Shown: piece by piece, positions 25,766 to 34,701 of the stretch
Position numbering within the stretch: position 1 is the stretch's first letter
Layout of the letters: every line of letters begins with the position of its first letter
Notes under the pieces: model-generated
The model's database searches: none
Seen by the model: the letters and a program-made list of their open reading frames with translations, nothing else
What the model was told of the DNA's origin: nothing
Made by a program: the position numbers and the translations under genes
Source of the DNA: Acidobacteriota bacterium
GTDB lineage: Bacteria; Acidobacteriota; Terriglobia; Bryobacterales; Bryobacteraceae
Length of the DNA stretch: 64,000 bases
NCBI GenBank assembly: GCA_017304135.1
Contig: JAFLBB010000015.1
Location: 1-64,000 of the forward strand
Direction of reading: 5' to 3'

Positions 25766-26782
25766 TCAGCGGCTGAACACCAATTCCCACTCCGACCAGG
25801 CCCCGGCAAACAAACGGACGCGTTCCCCTGCCTCCTTGTCGGTTTCTCCCTCGTTCATTCCGAGCACTTGCGGGTACCACGGACCGCCCTCCAGAATCCG
25901 CTGCGGGGAGGTCCACGCTCCGGGCTGTGCAATGTCGGTCGCGAAGCTGATGTAGACGCCCTCCTGCGGCCAGCCTGGCGTGCAACAGGAGTGGTTCATC
26001 AGCATCACCCACTGGTTCAGGTAGGTGTTCCAGTGTACCGAGGGCCCCCAGTAGGCATCGGTGTCCTGTGCGCCCCAGCCGGTAACAACAGGGAGGATGG
26101 GCGTGACTGCCCCCTCCAAGCCTGGCTGCTCCCAGGCACCGAAATCCAGTTTCCAGACGTTTCCCGCAGGGTTGGCGCGGTCCTCGAAGGCCATGCGCGC
26201 CAGCGCGATTCCCTGGCGCGAGACGGGGCCGCCGTAGTTGCTGAAAAGGAAGTAGAAATACTGGCGCTCGCGATCGAGGACCACGGTGAAGTCCCCATGC
26301 CCGCCAGCGAAGTAGCCATTGCCGGCGCCGCAATCCGGCCTGTCGCCGGAACGCAGGACGATGCCCAGATCGAAGAAAGTGGCTCCATTGTCGTAGCTCA
26401 CCAGCGCGCCGATTTCTGGCGCGCTCAACCCCTCGTCCGGACAAACGAATGCTTCGCGGTGATACCAGGCGTACAGCGTGCCGTCGTCGTCGAGCCATGT
26501 GGATTCGATCCATCGCAGCGAGTATTCGTAGTCGTAAAACAGTACGGCGCGGGCGGCCCGAAGTTCCCGGAACGACGAGCCTTGCGTGCGCACAGGGTTG
26601 CCGTTGGAATTGAACAGGTACAACGTTCCGTTCACCCAGTGCGCCGGGGAATTGGAGTCCGCCTCGCCGGGCATCCAGTGAGGCTCAGCCGGTTCCATGC
26701 GATATTCCGGCGCGACCTGTGCCGTGGCCGCCGGAACGGATAGGAGGTAGAAGAAACCGAAACTGAGAAGGACGGATAACAC
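25766..26782 (-). CDS. Secreted beta-propeller glycosidase-like protein
   Basis: A 338-residue exported protein, signal peptide about 1-22 (cleaved near ATAQV). The body has repeated Trp/Tyr-rich beta motifs (GTLYLFNSNGNP, GTLYAWYHREAF, QYFYFLFSNYGG, NQWVMLMNHSC) typical of five-bladed propellers of the GH43/GH32/GH117 and DUF4185 type. No catalytic assignment is safe from sequence alone. It probably acts on or binds an extracellular glycan. It is convergent with the PhoU-like gene (nine bases apart). A triple GTAAAG-like repeat lies upstream. Confidence 0.6.
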   Translation of the reverse strand: MLSVLLSFGFFYLLSVPAATAQVAPEYRMEPAEPHWMPGEADSNSPAHWVNGTLYLFNSNGNPVRTQGSSFRELRAARAVLFYDYEYSLRWIESTWLDDDGTLYAWYHREAFVCPDEGLSAPEIGALVSYDNGATFFDLGIVLRSGDRPDCGAGNGYFAGGHGDFTVVLDRERQYFYFLFSNYGGPVSRQGIALARMAFEDRANPAGNVWKLDFGAWEQPGLEGAVTPILPVVTGWGAQDTDAYWGPSVHWNTYLNQWVMLMNHSCCTPGWPQEGVYISFATDIAQPGAWTSPQRILEGGPWYPQVLGMNEGETDKEAGERVRLFAGAWSEWELVFSR

Positions 26783-26829
26783 CTGCTAATCAAGACTCTC
26801 ATCGGCGCCAATTGGATACGCGCGAAACC

Positions 26830-26855
26830 GTAAAGCCTTGTTAAGGTGTGTAAGC
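26830..26855. promoter_or_regulatory. Three 10-bp spaced GT(A/T)AAG repeats upstream of propeller gene
   Basis: GTAAAG (26830), GTTAAG (26840) and GTAAGC (26850) are spaced exactly ten bases apart, 48 bases upstream of the start at 26782 on the minus strand. The pattern recalls CpxR/OmpR-type operators. It resembles the 9-base-spaced elements at 2532, 3855 and 8910, but the different spacing may mean a different regulator. Confidence 0.35.
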
Positions 26856-26888
26856 GGCGAAACAGCGGCAAGTCACCGCCGGGTGGAG

Positions 26889-28049
26889 CTAAATGTAAAA
26901 GCCCGGGCGCACCGTGCGAACGCCGGGATGGGCCTCCAACTCGGACTCCACGAGATCGAATCCAAGTCCCGGCGCGTCCGATAGATGAAAGAAACCATCG
27001 CCGATGGGAAGCGGCTTGTCGATGACGGTGTCGCGCCAGGGCACGTCCATGAGCATGTATTCCTGGCGGAAGAAGTTCGGCGTGGCGGCCATCACGTGCG
27101 CCGAAGCAATCGTTGAGATGGGGCCATTCGGGTTGTGCGGAGCAATGGGAATGTTGTACGTTTCGGCCAGCGCCGCCATCTTGCGCATCTCCGAAATGCC
27201 GCCGCAGCGGGTGATGTCTGGCATGACGATATCGGCGGCCTGCTTTTCGAGAATAGGCCGCAGCATGTACCGCGAATGCAGCCGCTCGCCGACGCACACC
27301 GGCAGCGGGATCTGGCGCTTGATGGCCGCGATGGCATCGGGAAACTCCGGACCAGCCGGCTCTTCATACCACATGCAGTTGATACCCTCGCGGGCGATGC
27401 GGTGGGCCATCTCCACAGCGGTGGGGCCGTTCAACATGGCGTGCGTCTCAACGGCAATCGGGAATGCCGGGCCAAGCGCGGCGGAGACGGTGCGCAGGCG
27501 GTCGAGCGCTAGTTGCTTCTGCGGCTCGGTCAGCGAGAGATTGTCGGCCAAGTCGCTGCCGTAGTTGTAGCTGGTGTGGGCGAAGGGGTCGAACTTGCAT
27601 GCCGTGAAGCCTTGGGCCGCCATCGCGCGCGCCTGCGAAGCATAGGATTCGGGCGACCCGTCGCCTTCGAGAAACCAGTAATTGGCATAGAGCTGGATGC
27701 GCTTGCGGTAGGCCCCGCCGAGCAGTTCGTAAACAGGCAGCCCGGCGCGCTTGCCCAAGATGTCCCACAGCGCGATGTCTATGGCCGAAATGGCGCTCAG
27801 CAGCGGACCGCCCTGCCCGAGCCAGTTCATATCGCGGTAGAGGCGCGACCAGATGTAGTCGATCCGCGTAGGATCCTCGCCAATCAGGACCTCGCCCACA
27901 TGCCGGCAGGCGGCCTCCACAAGCGGGCTGCCCGGCCAGTTGGTGGCCTCGCCAATCCCCGTGAGCCCGGAGTCCGTGTAGACCTTCACGAGCGTCCAGT
28001 TGTACTTGATTCCTTCCACGAGCCAGGTGCGGATTTCCGTGATCTTCAT
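26889..28049 (-). CDS. Enolase-superfamily (mandelate racemase/muconate lactonizing) dehydratase
   Basis: A 386-residue member of the MR/MLE group. The N-terminal capping domain opens MKITEIRTWLVEG; the barrel carries CKFDPF, metal ligands in AVETHAMLN, EEPAGP and GERLHSR, and the catalytic-region His in IAPHNPNGPIS. The overall pattern is closest to D-galactonate/sugar-acid dehydratases, which form 2-keto-3-deoxy acids. ATG 28049 overlaps the stop of the ICMT-like gene (ATGA), so the long upstream in-frame stretch is not coding. It is the last gene of the glycan operon, where a catabolic enzyme is unexpected. Confidence 0.88.
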   Translation of the reverse strand: MKITEIRTWLVEGIKYNWTLVKVYTDSGLTGIGEATNWPGSPLVEAACRHVGEVLIGEDPTRIDYIWSRLYRDMNWLGQGGPLLSAISAIDIALWDILGKRAGLPVYELLGGAYRKRIQLYANYWFLEGDGSPESYASQARAMAAQGFTACKFDPFAHTSYNYGSDLADNLSLTEPQKQLALDRLRTVSAALGPAFPIAVETHAMLNGPTAVEMAHRIAREGINCMWYEEPAGPEFPDAIAAIKRQIPLPVCVGERLHSRYMLRPILEKQAADIVMPDITRCGGISEMRKMAALAETYNIPIAPHNPNGPISTIASAHVMAATPNFFRQEYMLMDVPWRDTVIDKPLPIGDGFFHLSDAPGLGFDLVESELEAHPGVRTVRPGFYI

Positions 28050-28594
28050 AACCGAGGCAAGAACCTCCCTGTGGTTTCGCGGTATGCCTTGTAGCCCGGA
28101 AGGGCGGCGGCAAGCCGCGCCTCCTCCTCGCGCGCTTTCCCGCGGATATACACACACAGCGGAAGCACGATGAGACATAGCCACGAATTCAGCGCGAGTT
28201 CAAAACCGAGGATCAGCAGCGCATCGCCCGTGTAGATGGGGTGACGGATGAACCGGTATACCCCGCGTGCCACCACCTCGTGGCGATTGCCTACCGCGCC
28301 TTGTTCGATGTCGGTCCAGTTCGAGCCCAGGGTGATACGCGCGGAGACGGCCAAGGCCAGCCCGGCCGTGAACAGGACGATTCCGGCAAGCTGCATAGGC
28401 AGTGGCTCGGTGGCGATGGGGAGCAGATGGGGAAGCAACGCCTGAGCGATCAACGCCACCAGGAAGGACATCTTCGCGGCGCGGATCAGCACCGGGCCTG
28501 CGTTGGGCGCGGCCACGGCCTGGGCCCGCTTCAGATATTCCCAGACGAACTTATGGGCAGCCAGTCCGGCGAGCAGGTAGGCGCGCAGGAGCAT
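28046..28594 (-). CDS. ICMT/PEMT-like membrane methyltransferase
   Basis: A 182-residue integral membrane protein with about five hydrophobic segments. The C-terminal half has the RHPIYTGDALLILGF motif and a following acidic EEEARLAAALPGYKAYRE helix, the SAM-binding signature of isoprenylcysteine carboxyl methyltransferases and phospholipid methyltransferases. In bacteria such proteins methylate lipids or other membrane-borne groups; the substrate is unknown. It starts three bases after the GT2 gene and overlaps the enolase-like gene by four. In this cluster, methylation of a lipid carrier or glycan is a plausible but unproven role. Confidence 0.8.
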   Translation of the reverse strand: MLLRAYLLAGLAAHKFVWEYLKRAQAVAAPNAGPVLIRAAKMSFLVALIAQALLPHLLPIATEPLPMQLAGIVLFTAGLALAVSARITLGSNWTDIEQGAVGNRHEVVARGVYRFIRHPIYTGDALLILGFELALNSWLCLIVLPLCVYIRGKAREEEARLAAALPGYKAYRETTGRFLPRL

Positions 28595-28597
28595 GGT

Positions 28598-29518
28598 TTA
28601 GCCTTCGAGGCTTTCCTCCACCACCTCGTCGCCGCGCGCAACACCGGAAGCTGGCGGACTGATGCGCGAAAGGCGGGCGGCGATGGCGTCACCGATCATG
28701 CCCGTGAGCAGCAATTGCAGAGCGGACAGAAATGCCAGCAACGCCGAAGCGGAGATATTGGGCTGATGCATCAGATCGAGCGCCATCTTAACGAAGCCAT
28801 AGGCGAGGAAGATGATGATCAGCGGCAGAAACACACGCAGCGGCCGGAACAGCATGGCCGTACGCAAAATCAGCATCAGGAAGTTGTAGGCATCCCACGG
28901 CACGATTTTCGACGAGCCTTTGCGGGCGCGGTACTCGATGGGGAGGTAGGCGACGGCATATTTGTCGCAATGCATGGCCAGCGTAATCGTGGTCGTCCAG
29001 GAAAACTGATCGGGCAGGATGGGGAAGTACTGCAACACGATGTCGCGGCGGAAGGCGCGCAGGCCGGAGTTGAGGTCGGGAATCCGCGCCGAGACCATGA
29101 AGTTGGCCAGCCGGTTGAGGAACCACTTCGCCGGACGCCTTAGCAGGGGGATGTTGGCGCCGGAGAGCCGCCGCGCACCCACCACCATGTCGGCCTGACC
29201 GAGGCGATCGAGGAGGGGGGGGATGGCTTCGGCGGGGTAGGTGCTGTCGCCATCCATGATCACGGTGAGCGAGTGGCTGGCGGCCGAGATCCCAGTCTTC
29301 AGGGCCGCGCCATAGCCGCGATTGCTGCGATGGCGGAGGACGCGGACGCCGGCTTGGAGGGCGGCTCGCGCTGACTGATCCGTGGAACCATCGTCGACGA
29401 CAATAATCTCAACCGCGCGTCCCGATGGAGCAAGGGCGGAACGAACTTCGGCAATGACTTGTGTGATCCCCTCCTGCTCGTTGTAGCAGGGGATCACCAC
29501 GCTGACGGGCGTATGCAT
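28598..29518 (-). CDS. GT2 glycosyltransferase, polyprenyl-phosphate type, with C-terminal membrane helices
   Basis: A 306-residue family 2 glycosyltransferase. The GT-A domain opens VSVVIPCYNEQEGI and has EIIVVDDGSTD, MDGDSTYP (DxD-like metal motif) and DLNSGLRAFRRD. Two transmembrane segments follow near residues 225-245 and 256-278. This is the DPM1/ArnC/GtrB type that moves a sugar from a nucleotide donor onto undecaprenyl phosphate. Such lipid-linked sugars feed membrane-embedded GT-C enzymes, and two multi-pass GT-C-like proteins lie upstream in the same operon. Confidence 0.9.
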   Translation of the reverse strand: MHTPVSVVIPCYNEQEGITQVIAEVRSALAPSGRAVEIIVVDDGSTDQSARAALQAGVRVLRHRSNRGYGAALKTGISAASHSLTVIMDGDSTYPAEAIPPLLDRLGQADMVVGARRLSGANIPLLRRPAKWFLNRLANFMVSARIPDLNSGLRAFRRDIVLQYFPILPDQFSWTTTITLAMHCDKYAVAYLPIEYRARKGSSKIVPWDAYNFLMLILRTAMLFRPLRVFLPLIIIFLAYGFVKMALDLMHQPNISASALLAFLSALQLLLTGMIGDAIAARLSRISPPASGVARGDEVVEESLEG

Positions 29519-29521
29519 TGG

Positions 29522-30886
29522 TTATGACCTGATGAAGTTCAAGAATAGCTGGAACTGGCTCAGCAGGGGGCGGAACTGGCCCTTGGCCAGCCGGGCGGCG
29601 ACATAGGACGGTCTCAGGTAATAGCCGAGATAGGCCGACCGCGTCATGGCCTTCAACTCCGGCAGCGTGAAGCGGCCCTCGATTGCCTCGGGAAACAGCG
29701 AGCCGTCGCTAAAGCGGAGATTCGGGTCGTTTTTTACCTGTTCATGCAGCTTTGTGCCAGGGTAGGGCGCGGCGATGTGGAACAGAGCGTAGGTGGGGTT
29801 CAGCCGCTTGGCGAAGCGTACGATGCGGTCCATCTCATCGTGACCGGATTCCGGGAAGCCCATCATGAAGAAGCACGCCGTCTCGATGCCATGCGAATGG
29901 ACGAGTTTCATGCCTTGCTCAATCTGCTTCATGGTGATGCGCTTGTCGGTGATCGCCAGAATTTCGTCCGAACCAGCCTCAACGCCCGCGTGAATCAGCC
30001 GGCAGCCGGCGCGCTTCATCAGGCCGAGCAGTTCGTCATCGACCAGGTCGAGGCGGGTCTGGCAACACCAGGTGAAGTCGAACCGCTTCCTGATCAGCCA
30101 CTCGCAGAATTCCACCACCTGCTTGCGCAACACCGTGAACTCAAGGTCGATGAAATACGCTGTCTTGATGCCGTAGTGCGTAATCGCGTGCTCCACTTCG
30201 CGCGCCAGCGTTTCCACTGACTTCTTCCGCACTCCCGTGCCATAGGTCTTCAGCAGGCAGAATGTGCACTTCGACGCGCATCCGCGCGTCATTTCGAACA
30301 ACGTGAAGTGGTCACCCAGCACCTCATAGTTGTAGTGCGTCATCGGCAGCTTCTCGAAGGCGGGTAGCGGCAATTCGTCCATCTTCACCGGAAGCTGATC
30401 GGGATTGTGCATTACCTCGCCGTTGTTGCGCCACGTGATGCCCCGGATCTGCGCCATCGGCTTGCCCGCGCAGAGCTCTTCGACCGTATACTCCGGTTCT
30501 CCGCGCACGATGGCGTCGGCCTTGGTCTCTTCGAGCATCTCCGCCGGTTTCACCGTGCCGTGGCTGCCCAGCACATACACCTCGGGGGCGACGGCACGGA
30601 CGGCAGCGACCGTCTTGAAGAACGGATTCAAATCCAGGTGCGGACACTGCCAGCGGTCGAGCGAAGTCGAAGTGAGGAACACCTTGTCGTAGTCGCGGGA
30701 GCGCTGGGCGACGCCATCCGGACCAATCTGCTCGGCGTTGGCATCGAGGATGTCGGCCTGAATTCCATGGCGCTCCAACATCGCCGAGCAATACGCCAGG
30801 TCGAGCGGTGTCCAGGTGCGATTGTAGATGCGCCCCTTTTTGTGAACGTATTCGACCTGAAACGGATTGACTAGCAGAACCTTCAA
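29522..30886 (-). CDS. B12-binding-type radical SAM protein
   Basis: A 454-residue enzyme. The N-terminal ~130 residues (KVLLVNPFQVEYVH, then TPLDLAYCSAMLERHGIQADILDAN) have the Rossmann cobalamin-binding fold. The radical SAM core has the cluster motif RGCASKCTFC (Cx3Cx2C), followed by FIDLEFTV and GVEAGSDEIL. TTG at 30886 is chosen: GGAGG lies six bases upstream and the start overlaps the previous stop (TTGA). Relatives methylate or rearrange unactivated carbons in lipids, hopanoids, glycans and antibiotics. Its place inside a glycosyltransferase operon suggests it modifies the glycan or its lipid carrier. The reaction cannot be named. Confidence 0.88.
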   Translation of the reverse strand: MKVLLVNPFQVEYVHKKGRIYNRTWTPLDLAYCSAMLERHGIQADILDANAEQIGPDGVAQRSRDYDKVFLTSTSLDRWQCPHLDLNPFFKTVAAVRAVAPEVYVLGSHGTVKPAEMLEETKADAIVRGEPEYTVEELCAGKPMAQIRGITWRNNGEVMHNPDQLPVKMDELPLPAFEKLPMTHYNYEVLGDHFTLFEMTRGCASKCTFCLLKTYGTGVRKKSVETLAREVEHAITHYGIKTAYFIDLEFTVLRKQVVEFCEWLIRKRFDFTWCCQTRLDLVDDELLGLMKRAGCRLIHAGVEAGSDEILAITDKRITMKQIEQGMKLVHSHGIETACFFMMGFPESGHDEMDRIVRFAKRLNPTYALFHIAAPYPGTKLHEQVKNDPNLRFSDGSLFPEAIEGRFTLPELKAMTRSAYLGYYLRPSYVAARLAKGQFRPLLSQFQLFLNFIRS

Positions 30887-32313
30887 GCCCGCCTCCAGAT
30901 GCCATAGACGAGCGCGCCGGTGAAAGCAAACAGGGGCAATGGCGAAACGCCTCCAGCGAGCGCCTCCATGCCAAGGTTCATCCGGTTCAGCGTCGTGAGC
31001 GCCGGCAACTGGAACCCGGCCAAAAGGACATGGAGAACTGGATCGAGCACCCCCCAACCGCGCTCCACGTCCCGGTACATGGCCATGCACCAGGCCTGTC
31101 CCAGCGCCGCCACCGAAACAAAATACAGCGCCGGGCGTGACAGCCGTGCCAGTGCCGCGGCCGCAGGCAGAAATAGAACAGGGATCATCGGAGCCATGTA
31201 TCGAACGCCGGTATTGTATTGCAGGCGCGTGTAGTTAACCGTGGAGAAAAAAGTCCAGAATAACACGAAGAGAAGGAGAAGGAGACTCAGTTGCCGTTTC
31301 GTAAGAAGTGTTTGGCGCAAGAGCGGAGCCGCCGCGGCGGCCAGCAGCAGCGGACAACTGACGAATAAGCCAAAGCGGTAGTCAAAGGCCAACATCCACA
31401 GCAACTCCCATTGAGGTCCGCTCACCCCCTGGTAGCCTCTGTCGACCCACTCTACCGGTGGCATGTAGTGTTGGCCAGGGTAAAACGGATGGCCAAAACT
31501 GGCCCATTGATAGAACCAGAGCAGGAGAATGGGCGGCGCTGCGGCGATGGCATACGGAAGGGCGTAGTCGCGGCGGAGCAGCGCAGCGTACAGGAACAAG
31601 CACCCCAGCGCTACCGCGCCCGAATAATCCAGCAGCAGCGAAAAGCCGCCCAGGAAACCGGCGATGAGCGCGGCACGCCGGCCCTCCAGTAGCGTCAGCG
31701 CGGCGAAGGCACCCAGGATGCAATGGCCCACCAGCATATTCTGGTTCAGGTAGCCCGTACGGAAAAACAAGGGCGTACCAAAGGCATACAGTAATGAAAA
31801 CCAGAGTGCCCGCTGCTCATCCTTCATCATGCGCCGCAGCAGAAAGAACATGACCACGACACCGAGAGCGGAGAGAGGAGCCATGCAGAAGGCGTGCATG
31901 ACAAACGCGCCGAGTCCAAACTTGACGTCCAGCCCGCGCCGCCACGCCTCGGCGTAGAACTTGCGGGCAGGGGCCCAGGGGGAATCATATGCCGGTGGCG
32001 CGGCGAGCCCCGAGGACGCCCGAGAGCGGTTCACGCGTTCGACAATACGATCAATCACGGGCCGTGCAAGGGCATAAGGAATGGCGCCAAGCATCGATGC
32101 GCCGGGGTTGTTCCCGATGTGCCAACCCCGGCCTGGAGTCTCGAAAAGATCGTGATGCAGGCCGCCGTACTCGTCGACGCGGAAGGAAAGATGGTCGCCG
32201 ATAGCCAGCCCGAGGTAGATCTCACGCACCGTGTTCGTGGCAAAGTGAAGCGCATAGACAAGCCAGCAGGTGAGGAACAAGCGGAGCGCGGGATGGGACG
32301 GGAGCGCGTTCAT
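30883..32313 (-). CDS. Multi-pass membrane protein, glycosyltransferase-like
   Basis: A 476-residue protein with about ten to twelve hydrophobic segments. The first extracytoplasmic loop carries acidic residues (FRVDEYGGLHHDLFETPGRGWHIGNNPGASML), as expected for GT-C enzymes that use lipid-linked sugars. No family name is certain. ATG 32313 is chosen; the residues upstream in frame are non-conserved and overlap the intergenic gap. The stop overlaps the TTG start of the radical SAM gene by four bases. Probably transfers a sugar at the outer face of the inner membrane. Confidence 0.6.
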   Translation of the reverse strand: MNALPSHPALRLFLTCWLVYALHFATNTVREIYLGLAIGDHLSFRVDEYGGLHHDLFETPGRGWHIGNNPGASMLGAIPYALARPVIDRIVERVNRSRASSGLAAPPAYDSPWAPARKFYAEAWRRGLDVKFGLGAFVMHAFCMAPLSALGVVVMFFLLRRMMKDEQRALWFSLLYAFGTPLFFRTGYLNQNMLVGHCILGAFAALTLLEGRRAALIAGFLGGFSLLLDYSGAVALGCLFLYAALLRRDYALPYAIAAAPPILLLWFYQWASFGHPFYPGQHYMPPVEWVDRGYQGVSGPQWELLWMLAFDYRFGLFVSCPLLLAAAAAPLLRQTLLTKRQLSLLLLLFVLFWTFFSTVNYTRLQYNTGVRYMAPMIPVLFLPAAAALARLSRPALYFVSVAALGQAWCMAMYRDVERGWGVLDPVLHVLLAGFQLPALTTLNRMNLGMEALAGGVSPLPLFAFTGALVYGIWRRA

Positions 32314-32350
32314 GCGGCGAGGAAGTACGAGGCTAGCATGGTGGCGGCCA

Positions 32351-33718
32351 TCAGGGCAGCGGCGCGAACTCCGCCACAAATACCGTGCCGTCTTTCAGTG
32401 TTCCAGGGAAGCGCTTGACCGTGACGGCTTCGGTTGTGGCTGCTCTATAGAGTTCCGGCAGTTGTGCCTGGAAAACGGGAGTCAGCGTGTAGAGCAGGTA
32501 GACGCGCCGGCCCTGGCGTGCCGCGGTGAGGTCCGCCGGCGTGCGCAGCGTCCGGGGGCCGGGCAGGAAGTTCGTGTAGACATAGCTGGCGAGGTCTGCT
32601 GAGGCCACAATCCCCGACTCGCTCGCCTGCGATCGTGCATACTGAAGCGCGCCGACATAATCCTGTTTCGGGCCATAGACGTTACGCAGGGAGAGGGCGG
32701 AAACAAGGACCATCGCCGCGAGCGCCGGCGTGACGAGCTGCGGGCTCACCCGCGCGGCCAACCGATCCACCCCTCGTACCGCGATCAATGCCGCGAAGCC
32801 AAAGCAGAAGTAGAAGAAGCGCGGCCAAAGATGGTGACCGAGGGCCAGTACGATGGAGGCGCCGGCAACGGCCGGAAGCAGCAGCAGCGCCACAACGATC
32901 GGCCGGGAGCGGAGATAGCTCACCAGCCCGGTGAGGAAAACGGCGAGTCCCACAACCGCCACGGCGGCACCGGCGAAGTTGAGCATGAGGCCGCGCGCGA
33001 TTTCAGCAAGTGTCCACAGCGGGCTCTTCCATTCGTTCACCACGCTGACTGTGCCCTTCAAACCCGCTCGAATAGCGGGCAGCGCCGGAGCGTGCAGAAG
33101 CACGGTAATCGCCGCGCCAATGGCAAACCACCCGGCGATGGACATCCACCGGCCGTTGCGCACGCACCACGCGCAGGCAATCGCGGCGTGGGCCAATAGG
33201 ACGAAGGCCATGGTCGCGTGCGTATAGACGCCCAGCGCCGCGCAGGCCGCCCAGAGAAACCAGTCGCGCCGCGAGTGGGACTCCAAGGCGCGGATGAAAA
33301 AACCGCTGGCGAGCATGGTCCAAAAGAGCAGCCCGGAATACCCGCGTGCATTCTGGCTGAACCAGACGTGGTGATAGGAAAACGTCAATAGCGAAGCCGC
33401 CGCGAATGCCTCGCGCGGCGAGGCTACCGATCGCGCCATCCACCAGGTAGCCCAAATGCTGGCCGCGCCGAACAGGGCAGCGGGTAAGCGGAACGCCCAA
33501 TTCGATTCGCCAAAGACCATCAGTGAGAGCCGGGCGAGCAGGCTATACGAAAAATGTTGATTCTCCGAACCGTAAACAGTGGGGATCTTCCAGAGTGGCA
33601 GACCCATGAAGCGGACCCAAGTTCCGATCTCATCAATCCACAGGCCATCATCCAGCCGGTAGAGGCGGACCGCCAACGCCGCGCCGAGCAGCGCCAATAG
33701 CGCCACCCGCTGCTTCAC
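32351..33718 (-). CDS. GT39/ArnT-like membrane glycosyltransferase
   Basis: A 455-residue membrane protein with about eleven helices. After the first helix comes VRLYRLDDGLWIDEIGTWVR, the Asp-Glu loop of the ArnT/PMT (GT-C) superfamily that contacts the lipid-phosphate sugar. Such enzymes transfer a sugar from polyprenyl phosphate to a periplasmic acceptor, and the GT2 enzyme downstream could make the donor. The start overlaps the epimerase stop by four bases (ATGA). Confidence 0.8.
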   Translation of the reverse strand: MKQRVALLALLGAALAVRLYRLDDGLWIDEIGTWVRFMGLPLWKIPTVYGSENQHFSYSLLARLSLMVFGESNWAFRLPAALFGAASIWATWWMARSVASPREAFAAASLLTFSYHHVWFSQNARGYSGLLFWTMLASGFFIRALESHSRRDWFLWAACAALGVYTHATMAFVLLAHAAIACAWCVRNGRWMSIAGWFAIGAAITVLLHAPALPAIRAGLKGTVSVVNEWKSPLWTLAEIARGLMLNFAGAAVAVVGLAVFLTGLVSYLRSRPIVVALLLLPAVAGASIVLALGHHLWPRFFYFCFGFAALIAVRGVDRLAARVSPQLVTPALAAMVLVSALSLRNVYGPKQDYVGALQYARSQASESGIVASADLASYVYTNFLPGPRTLRTPADLTAARQGRRVYLLYTLTPVFQAQLPELYRAATTEAVTVKRFPGTLKDGTVFVAEFAPLP

Positions 33719-34701
33719 TGCGCTTGCTCCTTCGCTGGAAGCCCGTTGGCTAACATCCAGTCGCGAGTCCGCTCAATCGCCTCGTCCAGCCCCACGCGCG
33801 GCAAGTAACCCGTCAGCGCGACGATGCGGGAGATGTCGGGAAGGCGCCGCTCGATGTCTTCAAAGCCCGGTTCATAGGCCTGCTCATAGGGGATGAGGTC
33901 AATTCCGGAGGCAGACCCCGTGAGCTGGATAATGCGCTCGGCAAGCCCACGAATGGTGACTTCGCTCGGGTTCCCCAGGTTGAAGATCCGGCCTTCCGTG
34001 CCTGGAATCTCCACCAGCCGGCATAGCCACTCCACGACATCGCCGACATAGGTGAACGACCGCGACTGCTCTCCGCTTCCATGAACAGGCAGGTTGCGGC
34101 CTGAAAGCGCATGGGCCAAAAACCGGGGAACCACCATGCCATAACGTCCCGATTGCCGCGGGCCGACTGTGTTGAAAAAACGCGTGGCCAGCGCCGGAAC
34201 ACCCCGCTCATGCCAGTAGGCCAGGGCGAGAAACTCATCGATGATCTTGCTGGCGGCATAGCTCCAGCGCGACTTGGATGTCGGTCCGAGCAGCAAGTCG
34301 TCGTCTTCGCTGAAGGGGGAGCGAGTGCCTTTTCCGTAGACCTCCGATGTGGAAGCGATGATCACTTTTCGCTTCGCCGGCGTGGCCGCTTCGAGAACAC
34401 ACTCGGTGCCGTTGATATTGTTGGCGATTGTCTCCACGGGTGAACGCACGATGTTGTAGACACCAACCGTGGCCGCAAGGTGAAAGACCGCGTCGCAGTT
34501 CTGGACAAGCGGGTCAAGAACGGCACGGTTGGTGACGCAGGCTTCCACGAAGCGGCATCCGCCGCCGAGATGCGCAATGTTGCCGGCGTGGCCGCTGGAA
34601 AGGTCATCGAGCAGGGTAACGCGATGCCCTCGGGCGATCAGGGCTTCGGCAAGGTGCGAGCCGATGAATCCGGCCCCGCCGGTGATGAGGTAGTGTGCCA
34701 T
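33715..34701 (-). CDS. NAD-dependent nucleotide-sugar epimerase/dehydratase (SDR)
   Basis: A 328-residue extended short-chain dehydrogenase. It has GGAGFIGSHLAEAL (NAD binding), the catalytic YAASK motif, and NTVGPRQSGRYGMVVPRF with SFTYVGDVVEWL, typical of UDP-glucose 4-epimerases and UDP-glucuronate decarboxylases. It should make a nucleotide-sugar donor for the cluster. Exact specificity is not readable. It overlaps the downstream GT-C gene by four bases, while the upstream GT4 gene runs 64 bases into it. Confidence 0.9.
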   Translation of the reverse strand: MAHYLITGGAGFIGSHLAEALIARGHRVTLLDDLSSGHAGNIAHLGGGCRFVEACVTNRAVLDPLVQNCDAVFHLAATVGVYNIVRSPVETIANNINGTECVLEAATPAKRKVIIASTSEVYGKGTRSPFSEDDDLLLGPTSKSRWSYAASKIIDEFLALAYWHERGVPALATRFFNTVGPRQSGRYGMVVPRFLAHALSGRNLPVHGSGEQSRSFTYVGDVVEWLCRLVEIPGTEGRIFNLGNPSEVTIRGLAERIIQLTGSASGIDLIPYEQAYEPGFEDIERRLPDISRIVALTGYLPRVGLDEAIERTRDWMLANGLPAKEQAQ

